NCBI GenBank assembly: GCA_963739175.1
Contig: CAVTZH010000011.1
Span: forward strand, 682,001-746,000
Direction of reading: 5' to 3'
Length of the DNA: 64,000 nucleotides
Source of the DNA: VAZQ01 sp963739175
Lineage (GTDB): Bacteria; Pseudomonadota; Alphaproteobacteria; Rhizobiales; Xanthobacteraceae
The notes beneath the pieces are model-generated. The model searched no databases. It had not been told where the DNA came from and saw only the letters and a list, made by a program, of their open reading frames with translations. Both the position numbers and the translations under genes were made by a program. Shown here piece by piece: positions 43,950-53,794 of the stretch. Numbering within the stretch: the stretch's first letter is position 1; every line of letters begins with the position of its first letter.

Positions 43950-45842
43950 ATGCTCGTCATCGACGAATTGTCGGTCCGCGTCGCCGGCCGCCTGCTGATC
44001 GACCAAGCCTCGGCGCACATCCCGACCGGCGCGCGCGTCGGGCTGGTCGGCCGCAATGGCTCCGGCAAGTCGACCCTGTTCCGCGCGATCGCGGGCGAGA
44101 TCGCCTCCGAGCACGGCAAGATCGGGCTCTCGCCGCGGGCTCGCATCGGCCGCCTGTCGCAGGAGGCGCCTGACGGTCCCGACAGCCTCATCGACATCGT
44201 GCTGCGCGCCGACGAGGAACGCATCCAGCTGCTGGCGGAGGCCGAGACCGCGCACGATCCGCATCGCATCGCCGAGATCCAGACCCGGCTCGCCGACATC
44301 GGCGCGCATTCGGCGCCGGCGCGCGCCGCCGAGATTCTCGCCGGGCTCGGATTCTCCGCGGCCGACCAGGCGCGCCCCTGCTCCGAATTCTCCGGCGGCT
44401 GGCGCATGCGCGTCGCGCTCGCGGCCACGCTGTTTGCGCAACCCGACCTGTTGCTGCTCGACGAGCCGACCAACTTCCTCGATCTCGAAAGCACGCTGTG
44501 GCTGCAACGGCAGATCGCCAGCTATCCGTACACGGTGGTCGTGATCAGCCACGACCGCGACCTGCTCGACACTGCGGTCGACTGGACGCTGCACCTCGAA
44601 GCCGGATCGCTGACGCTCTACCGCGGCGGCTACAGCGCGTTCGAGCGGCAGCGGCGCGAGCGCCAGGCGCTCGACCTCAAGCTGGCCAAGAAGCAGGAGG
44701 AGCAGCGCAAGCACCTGACCGCGTTCGTGGAGCGCTTCCGCGCCAAGGCGACGAAAGCGCGCCAGGCGCAATCGCGGCTCAAGCTCCTGGCCAAGCTCGA
44801 ACCGGTCGCGGCGATGGTCGCCAACGAAGTGCGCCCGATCGTGTTCCCGCCACCGGCGAAAGAGCTGTCACCGCCGATCATCGCGCTCGAAGGCGTCTCG
44901 GTCGGCTACGAGACCGACCGTCCGGTGCTCAGGCGCCTCAACCTGCGCATCGATCCCGACGATCGCATTGCGCTGGTCGGCGCCAACGGCAACGGCAAGT
45001 CGACGCTGGTGAAGCTGTTGTCGAACCGGCTCGCGCCGATGTCCGGCCGGATGACCCGCGCCGACCGGCTCGACGTGGCCTATTTCGCGCAGCACCAGCT
45101 CGACGAACTCAATCCCGACGGCAGCGCCTATGACCATGTGCGCCGCCTGATGCCCGACGCGCCGGAAGCCAAGGTGCGCGCGCGCGCGGGCGCGATCGGA
45201 TTTTCGGCGGAGGCCGCCGACACGCCGTCGGCCAATCTCTCCGGCGGCGAGAAGGCGCGCCTGCTGCTCGGGCTCGCGACCCATGCGGGGCCGCATCTCG
45301 TCGTGCTCGACGAGCCGACCAATCACCTGGACATCGACAGCCGCGCCGCGCTGATCGACGCGATCAACGACTATCCGGGCGCCGTGATCCTGGTGTCGCA
45401 CGACCGCTACCTGATCGAAGCCTGCGCCGACCGGCTGTGGCTGGTCGCCGACGGCCAGGTCACGCCGTTCGACGGCGATCTCGACGACTATATGCGGCTG
45501 GTGCTTGCCGATCGCCGCGACGACAAGGAGCGCGACCGCAAGCCGAAGGGCGAGAGCCGCGGCGATGCCCGCCGCGCCGCCGCACAGTTGCGCCTCGAGC
45601 TTGCGCCGCTGCGGCGGCGGATCGCCGATGCGGAGGCGATGGTCGCGCGATTGAACGGCGAGATCGCGCGCATCGATACCGCGCTGGCGGACGCCGGGCT
45701 GTTTGCACGCGAGCCGGCGAAGGCGGCGCAGCTTTCGAAGGATCGTTCAACCGCGGTCAACGCGCTGGCGCGCGCGGAAGACGATTGGCTCGCTGCCAGC
45801 GAGGAATTAGAAGTCGCCATGCGTGGCGCTGAAGCGACTTAG
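43950..45842 (+). CDS. ABC-F family ATPase (duplicated ATP-binding cassettes)
   Basis: A 630-residue cytoplasmic protein without membrane domains. Cassette 1 has RVGLVGRNGSGKSTLFRAI, CSEFSGGWRMRVALA and LLLLDEPTNFLDLES. A charged linker follows (FVERFRAKATKARQAQSRLK, the P-site tRNA interaction motif region). Cassette 2 has ALVGANGNGKSTLVKLL, NLSGGEKARLLLGLA and LVVLDEPTNHLDIDS. A C-terminal coiled coil follows (about residues 545-625). ABC-F proteins act on the ribosome (Uup/EttA/YheS type) to relieve stalls or regulate translation. The coiled-coil tail suggests Uup or YheS type. It is complete. Its stop is 13 bases from that of the convergent lipoprotein gene. Confidence 0.88.
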   Translation: MLVIDELSVRVAGRLLIDQASAHIPTGARVGLVGRNGSGKSTLFRAIAGEIASEHGKIGLSPRARIGRLSQEAPDGPDSLIDIVLRADEERIQLLAEAETAHDPHRIAEIQTRLADIGAHSAPARAAEILAGLGFSAADQARPCSEFSGGWRMRVALAATLFAQPDLLLLDEPTNFLDLESTLWLQRQIASYPYTVVVISHDRDLLDTAVDWTLHLEAGSLTLYRGGYSAFERQRRERQALDLKLAKKQEEQRKHLTAFVERFRAKATKARQAQSRLKLLAKLEPVAAMVANEVRPIVFPPPAKELSPPIIALEGVSVGYETDRPVLRRLNLRIDPDDRIALVGANGNGKSTLVKLLSNRLAPMSGRMTRADRLDVAYFAQHQLDELNPDGSAYDHVRRLMPDAPEAKVRARAGAIGFSAEAADTPSANLSGGEKARLLLGLATHAGPHLVVLDEPTNHLDIDSRAALIDAINDYPGAVILVSHDRYLIEACADRLWLVADGQVTPFDGDLDDYMRLVLADRRDDKERDRKPKGESRGDARRAAAQLRLELAPLRRRIADAEAMVARLNGEIARIDTALADAGLFAREPAKAAQLSKDRSTAVNALARAEDDWLAASEELEVAMRGAEAT

Positions 45843-45855
45843 AGCGGCGAATCAA

Positions 45856-46386
45856 TCAGGAGCGCGCGGCTTTTTTCGACGACTTCGCTTTCGGCGCCGC
45901 CTTGGCGCCCGGCGCTTCCGGCACCCGCTCGACCGACGTCAGCCGTCCGGCGCTGAATCGATAGATGCCGGGCCGCGGCCCGCGCACGTAGGTGATCACG
46001 ACCGCCCGATCGCCACGCTCGTCGGCGCCGACCTGAAGCTGCTCGGGAGCGCCGGCGCGGCGCACCACATCGCATTCGGTCATCTGCAGCGCGATGCCGC
46101 CCGGGACTGTCACTCCGTCGGGCGAGGTATCGGCCGCGGCTTCGGCGGTGGCCATCGCGCACTGCCCTTCCGCGCTGACCAGATCGGCAGCGGTCACCGG
46201 CCGCAACGAGAACTCGTCCTTGGCGCCGGAATAGGTCAGCCAGTCGGGCCGCGAGAGGTTGCTCACTTTCGGCAGCAGGTTAACGCTGCCGACACTGCCA
46301 ACATCGCTAAACGAGCCGCAACCGCCGACGGTTGCGAGCATCGCAACCGTCGCAAAGGCTTTCGGACCTGACAGGAAGTCCCGCAT
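45856..46386 (-). CDS. Putative exported lipoprotein of unknown function
   Basis: A 176-residue protein. It has a short signal (KAFATVAMLATVGGC) with a possible lipobox Cys at residue 24, then a conserved-looking domain (WLTYSGAKDEFSLRPVTAADL, GQCAMATA, GGIALQMTECDVVRRAGAPE, LQVGADERGDRAVVITYVRG, RPGIYRFSAGRLTSVERV) and a Lys/Ala-rich tail. The 'CDVVRRAGAPEQLQVG' segment resembles the turn of SmpA/OmlA-like small outer-membrane lipoproteins (BamE type), but this is a weak likeness. I chose the ATG at 46386, with GGGGAT before it. Three tandem copies of a 14-base unit sit in its leader. Confidence 0.6.
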   Translation of the reverse strand: MRDFLSGPKAFATVAMLATVGGCGSFSDVGSVGSVNLLPKVSNLSRPDWLTYSGAKDEFSLRPVTAADLVSAEGQCAMATAEAAADTSPDGVTVPGGIALQMTECDVVRRAGAPEQLQVGADERGDRAVVITYVRGPRPGIYRFSAGRLTSVERVPEAPGAKAAPKAKSSKKAARS

Positions 46387-46392
46387 CGCACA

Positions 46393-46433
46393 TCCCCGAA
46401 ACGATGTCCCCGAAACAATGTCCCCGACGAGCA
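46393..46433. repeat. Short tandem repeat in a gene leader
   Basis: Three adjacent copies of a 14-base unit: TCCCCGAAACGATG, TCCCCGAAACAATG, then the diverged TCCCCGACGAGCATG. On the minus strand each gives GGGGA, so the leader of the lipoprotein gene carries three evenly spaced Shine-Dalgarno-like motifs just before the start codon. Confidence 0.65.
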
Positions 46434-46578
46434 TGTCGTCGGCGACCGCGTCCCCCATTCTAGCGGCTTGGACAGGCCGCGACTATCGCGCAGGCCATCC
46501 TTTTGAATCAACAGGTCATTTTGCGGCAGTATCGCGGCAAAGTCGGGATGGTTGGTGCACGACTTGACGCCGACGCGC

Positions 46579-47031
46579 TTACGCCTTGCGCTGCCAGCGC
46601 CCCTGCTCGTCCGGCTGCCAATAGGTGACCGCGAAACCGTTGCCCTTGGCTTCCTGCCAGCGCACGCGCGCCAACTCCACCGCGTCGGGATCGTCGCCGT
46701 CGAACAACAACACGATGCGCTCATAGGCGGCGGCATCCGACGGCACCGCAGCACCGTCGATCAGGAAGCGCACGCTCGCCTGATTGGGATTGTCGTCGTT
46801 CACGGTCAGCAGGATCGGCTGCTCGCGCGCCTCCGGATCGCGCCAGACGCCATGCGGCAGGAACGCGTCGTCGCGGAACGTCCACAGATGCGCGTCGAGC
46901 GCGTCGATCCGCTCCTCCGACGCCGCCTGCACGATCACGCGCCAGCCGCGCTCGAGCGATTTCTCGAGCAGCGCCGGCAGCACGCGCTCGATCGGCTGCT
47001 GTTGCAGATGGTAGAACAGAACTTCCGTCAT
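46579..47031 (-). CDS. holC: DNA polymerase III subunit chi
   Basis: A 150-residue protein that matches the chi family: it opens MTEVLFYHLQQQPIERVLP and has LLEKSLERGWRVIVQAASEER, IDALDAHLWTFRDDAFLPHG, PILLTVNDDNPNQASVRFLID and ERIVLLFDGDDPDAVELARVRW. In the clamp-loader complex chi links psi with single-stranded-binding protein. I chose the ATG at 47031 with GGGCGGGG upstream. It follows pepA on the same strand after 53 bases, the common arrangement. Confidence 0.88.
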   Translation of the reverse strand: MTEVLFYHLQQQPIERVLPALLEKSLERGWRVIVQAASEERIDALDAHLWTFRDDAFLPHGVWRDPEAREQPILLTVNDDNPNQASVRFLIDGAAVPSDAAAYERIVLLFDGDDPDAVELARVRWQEAKGNGFAVTYWQPDEQGRWQRKA

Positions 47032-47084
47032 ACCCCGCCCGAAAAAATTACCGTGGCTCAAGACGTTGCCGGCGCCGCCGCAGG

Positions 47085-48584
47085 CTACTTCTCGTAGTGA
47101 TCCGCCACCAGCCGGTCGAGCAGCCGCACGCCAAAGCCGGATCCCCAGCTCTTGTTGAGGTCGTTCTGCGGCGAGGCAAAGCCGGTGCCGGCGATGTCGA
47201 GATGCGCCCACGGCGTCTTCTCGACGAAGCGCGCCAGCAGCTGCGCCGCGGTGATCGCGCCGCCGTCGCGGCCGCCGGTGTTCTTCATGTCGGCGAATTT
47301 CGAATCGATCTTCTTGTCGTATTCGGGACCGAGCGGCATGCGCCACAGCTTCTCGCCGGTGACCTGCCCGGCCTTGATGAGACGGTCCGACAACGTGTCG
47401 TCGTTCGAGAACAGGCCGGCATGCTCGTGTCCGAGCGCGACGATGATCGCGCCGGTGAGCGTCGCCAGATTGACCATGAATTTCGGTTTGAAGCGCTTGT
47501 TGACGTAGTGCAGCACGTCGGCGAGCACCAGGCGGCCTTCGGCGTCGGTGTTGATGATCTCGATCGTCTGCCCCGACATGGTGGTGACGATGTCGCCCGG
47601 ACGCTGCGCCTTGCCGTCCGGCATGTTCTCGACAATCCCAATCGCGCCGACCGCGTTGACCTTGGCCTTGCGCTCCGCGAGCGCCTGCATCAGCCCGACC
47701 ACGCAGGCGGCACCCGCCATGTCGCCCTTCATGTCCTCCATGCCGGATGCCGGCTTGATCGAGATGCCGCCGGTATCGAAGCAGACGCCCTTGCCGATGA
47801 ACGCCACCGGCGGCGTTCCCTTCTTGCCGCCGTTCCAGCGCATGACGACCATGCGGCTCGCATGCTCGGAGCCCTGCCCGACTCCGAGCAGTGCATTCAT
47901 CCCCAGCTTCTTCATCGCGGGAACGTCAAGAATCTCAACCGCTACGCCGAACTTCTTGAGGCTGTTGGTGCGACGCGCGAATTCCTCCGGGAACAGCACA
48001 TTGGGCGGCTCGTTGACGAGGTCGCGCGCCAGCAACACGCCGCTCGCGATCGCGTCGCGCGGCGCGAACGCCTTCTGCGCCGCGCTCACGCTCGCCACCG
48101 CAATGCCGACCTTCACCTGCGCCGGGCTCTGGTCGTCCTCCTTGCGCTTGGTCTTGTAGCGATCGAACGAATAGGCGCGCAGCCGGATGCCCATCGCCAT
48201 GTCCGCGATCCGCTCCGGTTTCGGCGCCCCGCCCGGCAGGTCGGCGATGATGGTGGCCTCGGCGGCCGCGGCGGGAATCTTCCCCATCGCGACGCCACCC
48301 AGCTTCACCCACGATTCGGACTTGAGGTCTTTGACCTTGCCGACCCCGATCACGACCAGGCGGGGAACCGAAAGCCCCGCCGGGGCCACAATCTCCAGGG
48401 TCGAGCCATGCTTGGCCTTGAACCCCTCGGCCTCCGCCGCCCGCTTCACCAGATCGCCGGCCGGGTCGAGGACGGCGCGGGCGGCCGACCCGAATTTGAG
48501 CCCGTCGTCACAGAACACAATAAGAACGCCGGCGGGAGGGGCTGAAAACGGAACAAAATCAAGCTTCAGGGTGGGCATCGACAA
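47085..48584 (-). CDS. pepA: Leucyl (cytosol) aminopeptidase
   Basis: A 499-residue M17 peptidase with two metal ions. The C-terminal catalytic domain shows VAFIGKGVCFDTGGISIKPA, MEDMKGDMAGAACVVGLM, the signature NTDAEGRLVLADVLHY and LATLTGAIIVALGHEHAG. It removes N-terminal residues from peptides in the cytoplasm and in some bacteria also binds DNA. The first ATG gives MSMPTLKLDF; the ATG six bases later is equally good. It is divergent from lptF, across 353 bases. Confidence 0.93.
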   Translation of the reverse strand: MSMPTLKLDFVPFSAPPAGVLIVFCDDGLKFGSAARAVLDPAGDLVKRAAEAEGFKAKHGSTLEIVAPAGLSVPRLVVIGVGKVKDLKSESWVKLGGVAMGKIPAAAAEATIIADLPGGAPKPERIADMAMGIRLRAYSFDRYKTKRKEDDQSPAQVKVGIAVASVSAAQKAFAPRDAIASGVLLARDLVNEPPNVLFPEEFARRTNSLKKFGVAVEILDVPAMKKLGMNALLGVGQGSEHASRMVVMRWNGGKKGTPPVAFIGKGVCFDTGGISIKPASGMEDMKGDMAGAACVVGLMQALAERKAKVNAVGAIGIVENMPDGKAQRPGDIVTTMSGQTIEIINTDAEGRLVLADVLHYVNKRFKPKFMVNLATLTGAIIVALGHEHAGLFSNDDTLSDRLIKAGQVTGEKLWRMPLGPEYDKKIDSKFADMKNTGGRDGGAITAAQLLARFVEKTPWAHLDIAGTGFASPQNDLNKSWGSGFGVRLLDRLVADHYEK

Positions 48585-48937
48585 CTCTTACGGTTTGGTC
48601 GGACCGAGACCGGGCCGGCTCGGTGTCGGCGCGCCTGGGTTGGCCAAGGCGGCGATAGCAGCGACAGATATGAACCGCCCGGTAGCACCGTGCCTAGCCC
48701 CCTCAAAATTCGCTCTGATCGGACCGTAAAAATTTAACCATAGTGGCCCAGGCGACACACCCGCTCACCCACATTTTGTTGTGCATGCTCAATGGCTTTG
48801 CCTTGTCGAGGCCATGATGTTGGACGAACAATTGCACCTCCAAAGGTGGGCCGTCGGAACCACGCACAACGCCATCATGGGCATAGGGGGCCCGGCGTCG
48901 TGAACGGTTACGCCGCAAGCGGGGGCGACACGCGGGA
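48585..48937. promoter_or_regulatory. Divergent promoter region pepA / lptF
   Basis: A 353-base gap that must hold the promoters of the pepA-holC and lptFGD operons. An AT-rich patch lies at 48708-48740 (AAAATTCGC, GTAAAAATTTAACCAT), plausible as a -10 area for the leftward genes. A GGGGGCCC run precedes lptF. No gene-like frame with a ribosome binding site is apparent. Confidence 0.45.
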
Positions 48938-50113
48938 ATGGGGTCGATCGGGCGTTACATATTTCGCGCCACACTGGGCGCGTTCCTGGTCGTGCTCGTC
49001 AGCGTCACCACGCTGATGTGGATCACGCAGGCTTTGCGCAATTTCGATCTCATGACCAACCAGGGCCAGAGCGTCCTGGTGTTCATCGGCATCACCGGAC
49101 TGATCATTCCGATGCTGGTGATGATCATCGCGCCGGTCGCGCTGATGATTGCGGTTGCCCATGTGCTGACCAAGCTCGGCAACGATTCCGAGCTGATCGT
49201 AATGAACGCCGCCGGGATGGCGCCCTGGCATGTGTTCCGCCCGTTCCTGTATCTCGGTATCCTGGTCTCGCTGCTGGTCGCCTGGATCAGCTTCTACCTC
49301 TCGCCCATGTGCCTGCAGAAACTGCGCAGCTGGGCGACGCAGGTCCGCGCCGAAATCGTGACCAGCAACGTGCAGCCCGGCCGCTTCATCGTGGTCGACG
49401 GCAAGCTGACGCTGCACATTCGCTCGCGCGAGTCGAACGGCCAGCTCGTCGGCATCATGGTCGACGACCAGCGCGATCCGAAGGAACGCGGGACGATCTT
49501 TGCCGAACGCGGCGATTTGCTTAGCAACGAGCGCGGCATCTTCCTGCTGCTCGCGAACGGCGCCGTTCACCGGCATGAAGCCGGCAAACAGGATCCCGTG
49601 ATCGTCCGGTTCAAGGACTACGCGTTCGACCTGTCGCGCCTGTCGCCGAACGCCGGGCCGGTGGTATTCGCCATCCACGAACGATCGATCGCAGACCTCC
49701 TGAATCCGCCGGCGGACGATCCGGCGTACAAGCGATCGCCCGGGCAATTCCGCGCCGAGCTGCACAATCGAATTACGATGCCGCTCTACCCGCTGGCGTT
49801 CCTGCTGGTGACGTTTGCGTTCCTCGGCGCGCCGCGCACCACGCGGCAGTCGCGCGCCATGTCGTTGATCAGCGCCATCGCCGTCGTCGCGACGATCCGC
49901 GCGCTGGGCTTTGTCGGAACCATCTCGGGCGCGAATTCGTCGCTCGCGCTGCTGGTGCCCTACCTGGGATTGGCGGCCGCGTTCATTCTGGGCGGCTGGG
50001 CCATGGCGCGCGGCGTTGTGATCGAGCCGCCGGCGGCCCTCACCAATCTGATGAACGCCATGTTCGAGGGCATCAGGCGGCGCACCACGGCAACGGCGGG
50101 GCAGCATCCATGA
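48938..50113 (+). CDS. lptF: LPS export ABC transporter permease LptF
   Basis: A 391-residue inner-membrane permease of the YjgP/YjgQ family. Three N-terminal helices (YIFRATLGAFLVVLVSV; FIGITGLIIPMLVMIIAPVAL), a large periplasmic beta-jellyroll domain (about residues 125-270) and three C-terminal helices (ITMPLYPLAFLLVTFAFLG onward) are visible. With LptG and the LptB ATPase it extracts lipopolysaccharide from the inner membrane. It overlaps lptG by four bases (ATGA). It is the first gene of the lptF-lptG-lptD-surA-pdxA-rsmA run. Confidence 0.92.
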   Translation: MGSIGRYIFRATLGAFLVVLVSVTTLMWITQALRNFDLMTNQGQSVLVFIGITGLIIPMLVMIIAPVALMIAVAHVLTKLGNDSELIVMNAAGMAPWHVFRPFLYLGILVSLLVAWISFYLSPMCLQKLRSWATQVRAEIVTSNVQPGRFIVVDGKLTLHIRSRESNGQLVGIMVDDQRDPKERGTIFAERGDLLSNERGIFLLLANGAVHRHEAGKQDPVIVRFKDYAFDLSRLSPNAGPVVFAIHERSIADLLNPPADDPAYKRSPGQFRAELHNRITMPLYPLAFLLVTFAFLGAPRTTRQSRAMSLISAIAVVATIRALGFVGTISGANSSLALLVPYLGLAAAFILGGWAMARGVVIEPPAALTNLMNAMFEGIRRRTTATAGQHP

Positions 50114-51198
50114 TGCCCGGCACCCTCGCGCGCTATTTCGGCATGCGGTTCTTCAACGTCATCCTTGGCACGTTCGTGAGCCTGTTCGCGCTGATCATGA
50201 TGATCGACTTCATCGAGCTGCTGCGCCGGCATAGCGACGTCAAGGACGTGTCGGCGTTCGTGGTGGCGCAGATCTCGTTCTACCGGGTGCCGCACATCAC
50301 GGAGCGGATCATCCCGTTCACGGTGCTGATCGGCGCGATGGTCTGTTACCTGAACCTGTCGCGCCGCCTCGAGCTGGTCGTCGCGCGATCGGCGGGCCTC
50401 TCGGCTTGGCAGTTCGTGCGGCCGGCGATCGTGATCGCGGCGATCGTCGGCATTCTGGTGACGACGGTCTACAATCCGCTCTCGGCGACGTTCCGTGAGC
50501 GATCGGAGCGGCTGGAAGCGAGCCTCAGCGGCGACAATCGCAATCCCCTGCTCACGCATAGCGGGCTTTGGCTTCGCCAGCGCAGCCCGGACGGCCAATC
50601 GATCATCAACGCCGCGATCAGCCGCCAGCAAGGCACCGAACTCGCCGGCGTGAGCATCTTCACGCTCGACGACTCGGACGGATATCTCGGCCGCATCGAA
50701 GCCAAGCGCGCGACGTTGCGCGACGGCTATTGGCGGCTGGAAGACGCCCGCGTCTATGCCGGCGAGGCGCTGCCGACGAATCACGACGTCTTCGAGCTGA
50801 AGACCAACCTGACCCGCGCCCAGGTCCAGGAATCGTTCGCGACCCCCGAAACCGTCCCGTTCTGGCAGCTCTCGCCGCTGATCAAGCTGGCCGAGGATTC
50901 CGGTCTGGCGGCGGTCGCCTACCGCCTGCAGTACTACCAGCTCCTGGTCCTACCCCTATACCTGGTAGCGATGGTGCTTCTGGCCGCCGCCGTCAGCCTG
51001 CGGTTGTTCCGTTTTGGCGGGGTGCAACGGATGGTCCTGGGTGGCGTCGCGGCCGGGTTTCTGCTTTACGTATTGTCGAAAGTTGCGGGGGATTTGAGCA
51101 AGGCGAGCCTGCTGGCTCCCGCCGCAGCAGCGGCGTTGCCCCCGCTTTTGGGCGGGGTGACGGGGTTTGTCGCGCTTTTGTACCAGGAGGACGGGTGA
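50110..51198 (+). CDS. lptG: LPS export ABC transporter permease LptG
   Basis: A 362-residue partner of LptF with the same six-helix plan: LARYFGMRFFNVILGTFVSL, MMIDFIELLRR, RIIPFTVLIGAMVCYLN at the front; the periplasmic domain in the middle; YYQLLVLPLYLVAMVLLAAA and MVLGGVAAGFLLYVLSKVAGD at the back. Its stop overlaps the start of lptD (TGATG), so all three are translationally linked, giving coordinated synthesis of the inner-membrane and outer-membrane parts of the LPS bridge. Confidence 0.92.
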   Translation: MMPGTLARYFGMRFFNVILGTFVSLFALIMMIDFIELLRRHSDVKDVSAFVVAQISFYRVPHITERIIPFTVLIGAMVCYLNLSRRLELVVARSAGLSAWQFVRPAIVIAAIVGILVTTVYNPLSATFRERSERLEASLSGDNRNPLLTHSGLWLRQRSPDGQSIINAAISRQQGTELAGVSIFTLDDSDGYLGRIEAKRATLRDGYWRLEDARVYAGEALPTNHDVFELKTNLTRAQVQESFATPETVPFWQLSPLIKLAEDSGLAAVAYRLQYYQLLVLPLYLVAMVLLAAAVSLRLFRFGGVQRMVLGGVAAGFLLYVLSKVAGDLSKASLLAPAAAAALPPLLGGVTGFVALLYQEDG

Positions 51199-53714
51199 TG
51201 GCGCCCCCGGCCCATAGTCGACGAGTTGCGACTCGCCGCCACTATGTCTGGCGCGCCATCTGCGTTGCCGGCGTGCTGGCGGCGTATGCCGCGAGCGTCG
51301 TCAACATCCGCCAGTCGAACGCCCAGGGCGGCGAGATGATCCAGTTCCCGAAGCGCCCGGGAGCGACGGCTACTGGCGGCGGAATTGGCTTTCCCAAATC
51401 GGGCGCGCCCGGACAGTCCGGCGAGCAGATGCTCGTGCGCGCCAACGAGATCAATTACGACCACGCCAACGACCGCGTGTCGGCGGTCGGCAACGTGCAG
51501 ATCTATTACAACGGCGCGACGCTGGAAGCCGACCGGGTCATCTACGACCAGAAGACCAAGCGCGTGCACGCGGAAGGCAACGTCAAGCTCGCCGAGCCGA
51601 ACGGCCGCGTCACCTACGGCGAGATCATCAATCTCAGCGACGACTTCCGCGACGGCTTCGTCGATTTGCTCCGCCTCGACACGCCCGAGCAGACCCGGAT
51701 GGCGGGCGCCCGCGCCGACCGCAGCGGCGGCAACATCACCGTGCTGCAAAGCGGCGTCTACACCGCTTGCGAAGCTTGCGCCGACGATCCCAGGAAACCG
51801 CCGAAGTGGCAGGTCAAAGCCGCCCGCATCATCCACGATCAGGGCGAGCAGATGATCTATTTCGAGGATGCCCGCCTCGAATTCTGGGGCGTGCCGCTGG
51901 CCTATATTCCCTACTTCTCGACGCCCGATCCGACCGCGAAGCGCAAGACCGGCTTCCTGATTCCGACCTGGGGCACCAGCTCACGCTACGGCGTATCGTT
52001 GTCGACGCCCTACTATTGGGCGCTGGCGCCGAACTACGACTTCACGCTCACGCCCAAGGTCACCACGCGGCAGGGTCCGCTGGTCCAGGGCGAGTGGCGG
52101 CATCGCCTGCTGAACGGCGCCTACACGATCCGCGCGTCGGGCATCTTCCAGCTCAACCCGGATGCCTTCGCCGGCTCGCCGGGCGATCGCCAATTCCGCG
52201 GCGACATCAACACGACAGGTCAGTTCCGGATCAACGACCGCTGGGTCTACGGCTGGGACGGCACCATCATCACCGACAAGAGCTACTATCAGGACTACGG
52301 GTTCTACAAATTTGCGGGCATGGACCTGATGCGGTCGACGCCCGACTACGTCATGTCGCAAGCCTATTTGCAGGGTCGCGGTGAGCGCAGCTTCTTCGAC
52401 ATGCGCGCGCTGTATTTCTACGGCTTCACCAGCGTCGACAACCAGAAGCAGATCCCGATCGTTCACCCGGTGATCAACCACGAATACGTGTTCGGCAAGC
52501 CGGTGCTCGGCGGCGAACTGTCGCTTCGCAGCAACCTGACCAGCATCAGCCGGCAGGACCCGAACTTCGACGCGATCACGTCCACCGCCACCACCAACGG
52601 CCTTTGCACGATCACGAGCGCCGACCCGAACGCGCGGACTTCCAACAACTGCATCCTGCGCGGCGTCCCCGGCAACTACACGCGCGCATCGACCGAGCTG
52701 GCGTGGCGGCGCACCATCGTCGATGGGTTCGGTCAGATGTGGACGCCGTTCGGATCGGTGCGCGCCGACTTCGCGAGCATGGACATCACCGGCGCGCCGG
52801 GCGTGTCCAATTTCACCACCCCCGGGCAAAACGAGGTCGCGCGGTTCATGCCGACCGCCGGCGTCGAGTATCGCTATCCCTTCATCAACGTGCAGTCCTG
52901 GGGCACGCAAACCATCGAGCCGATCGCGCAGTTCGTGCTGCGGCCGAACGAGACCAATATCGGCGTGCTGCCGAACGAGGATTCGCAGAGCTTCATGTTC
53001 GACGCCTCGAACCTGTTCCGCTCCAACAAGTTCGGCGGCTGGGATCGCGTCGAAGGCGGCGGGCGGCTCAATGTCGGCGGCCAGTACACCGCCCAGTTCA
53101 ATCAGGGCGGTTACCTCAACGTGCTGGTCGGCCAGTCCTACCACCTGTTCGGACTGAATTCGTTCGCGGTGGCGAGCCCGACCAATACCGGCCTGGACAG
53201 CGGCCTGGACAAGGCCCGCTCCGACTACGTCGCGCGGGTGACCTACCAGCCCAACGCGCAACTGTCGCTCACTTCACGCTTCCGCTTCGACGAGGGCGAC
53301 CATTCGGTACAGCGCTCCGAATACGAAGCGACCTTCAACTTCGAGCGCTGGTCGACCACGATCATGTACGGCTACTACGCGCCGCAGCCGGCGATCGGCT
53401 TCCTGGACGGCCGCGAGGGCGTCACCTCGACCGCCCGCTTCAAGCTGTCGCCCAATTGGCAGACTTTCGGCGGCGTCCGCTACGATCTGCGGGCCAATCA
53501 GCTTAACGAGACCCAGATCGGCATGGGCTATGTCGACGACTGCCTCATCTTGGCCGTGAATTACATTACAGAATACCGCTACAATACGAACGACAACCAT
53601 AATCACACCGTGATGCTGCAGTTCAGCTTGCGGACGCTCGGAGGGACGTCGACCCGGCAGGGTCTGGCCAACCTCTCCAACATCCCCGGCCTGCCCGGCG
53701 CAGCGGCGCGGTAG
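51198..53714 (+). CDS. lptD: LPS-assembly protein LptD
   Basis: An 838-residue outer-membrane protein. An N-terminal transmembrane/signal segment (VWRAICVAGVLAAYAASVV) leads into a periplasmic OstA/LptA-like beta-jellyroll (VRANEINYDHANDRVSAVGN, ADRVIYDQKTKRVHAEGNV) and a Cys-pair region (TACEACADDP). The large C-terminal beta-barrel (FWGVPLAYIPYFSTPDPTAKR through FSLRTLGGTSTR) inserts LPS into the outer leaflet with LptE. Alphaproteobacterial LptD often lacks the extra N-terminal Cys pair, as here. The start is the ATG overlapping the lptG stop. It is complete, and unusually free of the frame breaks seen elsewhere. Confidence 0.92.
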   Translation: MAPPAHSRRVATRRHYVWRAICVAGVLAAYAASVVNIRQSNAQGGEMIQFPKRPGATATGGGIGFPKSGAPGQSGEQMLVRANEINYDHANDRVSAVGNVQIYYNGATLEADRVIYDQKTKRVHAEGNVKLAEPNGRVTYGEIINLSDDFRDGFVDLLRLDTPEQTRMAGARADRSGGNITVLQSGVYTACEACADDPRKPPKWQVKAARIIHDQGEQMIYFEDARLEFWGVPLAYIPYFSTPDPTAKRKTGFLIPTWGTSSRYGVSLSTPYYWALAPNYDFTLTPKVTTRQGPLVQGEWRHRLLNGAYTIRASGIFQLNPDAFAGSPGDRQFRGDINTTGQFRINDRWVYGWDGTIITDKSYYQDYGFYKFAGMDLMRSTPDYVMSQAYLQGRGERSFFDMRALYFYGFTSVDNQKQIPIVHPVINHEYVFGKPVLGGELSLRSNLTSISRQDPNFDAITSTATTNGLCTITSADPNARTSNNCILRGVPGNYTRASTELAWRRTIVDGFGQMWTPFGSVRADFASMDITGAPGVSNFTTPGQNEVARFMPTAGVEYRYPFINVQSWGTQTIEPIAQFVLRPNETNIGVLPNEDSQSFMFDASNLFRSNKFGGWDRVEGGGRLNVGGQYTAQFNQGGYLNVLVGQSYHLFGLNSFAVASPTNTGLDSGLDKARSDYVARVTYQPNAQLSLTSRFRFDEGDHSVQRSEYEATFNFERWSTTIMYGYYAPQPAIGFLDGREGVTSTARFKLSPNWQTFGGVRYDLRANQLNETQIGMGYVDDCLILAVNYITEYRYNTNDNHNHTVMLQFSLRTLGGTSTRQGLANLSNIPGLPGAAAR

Positions 53715-53794
53715 TCCGCTTGTGACGGTTGGACGGTGATTGCAGTGGCGCTTGACGGCCTTCGAGAAAGGCGGCGCTCGACGGAAATGTTACA

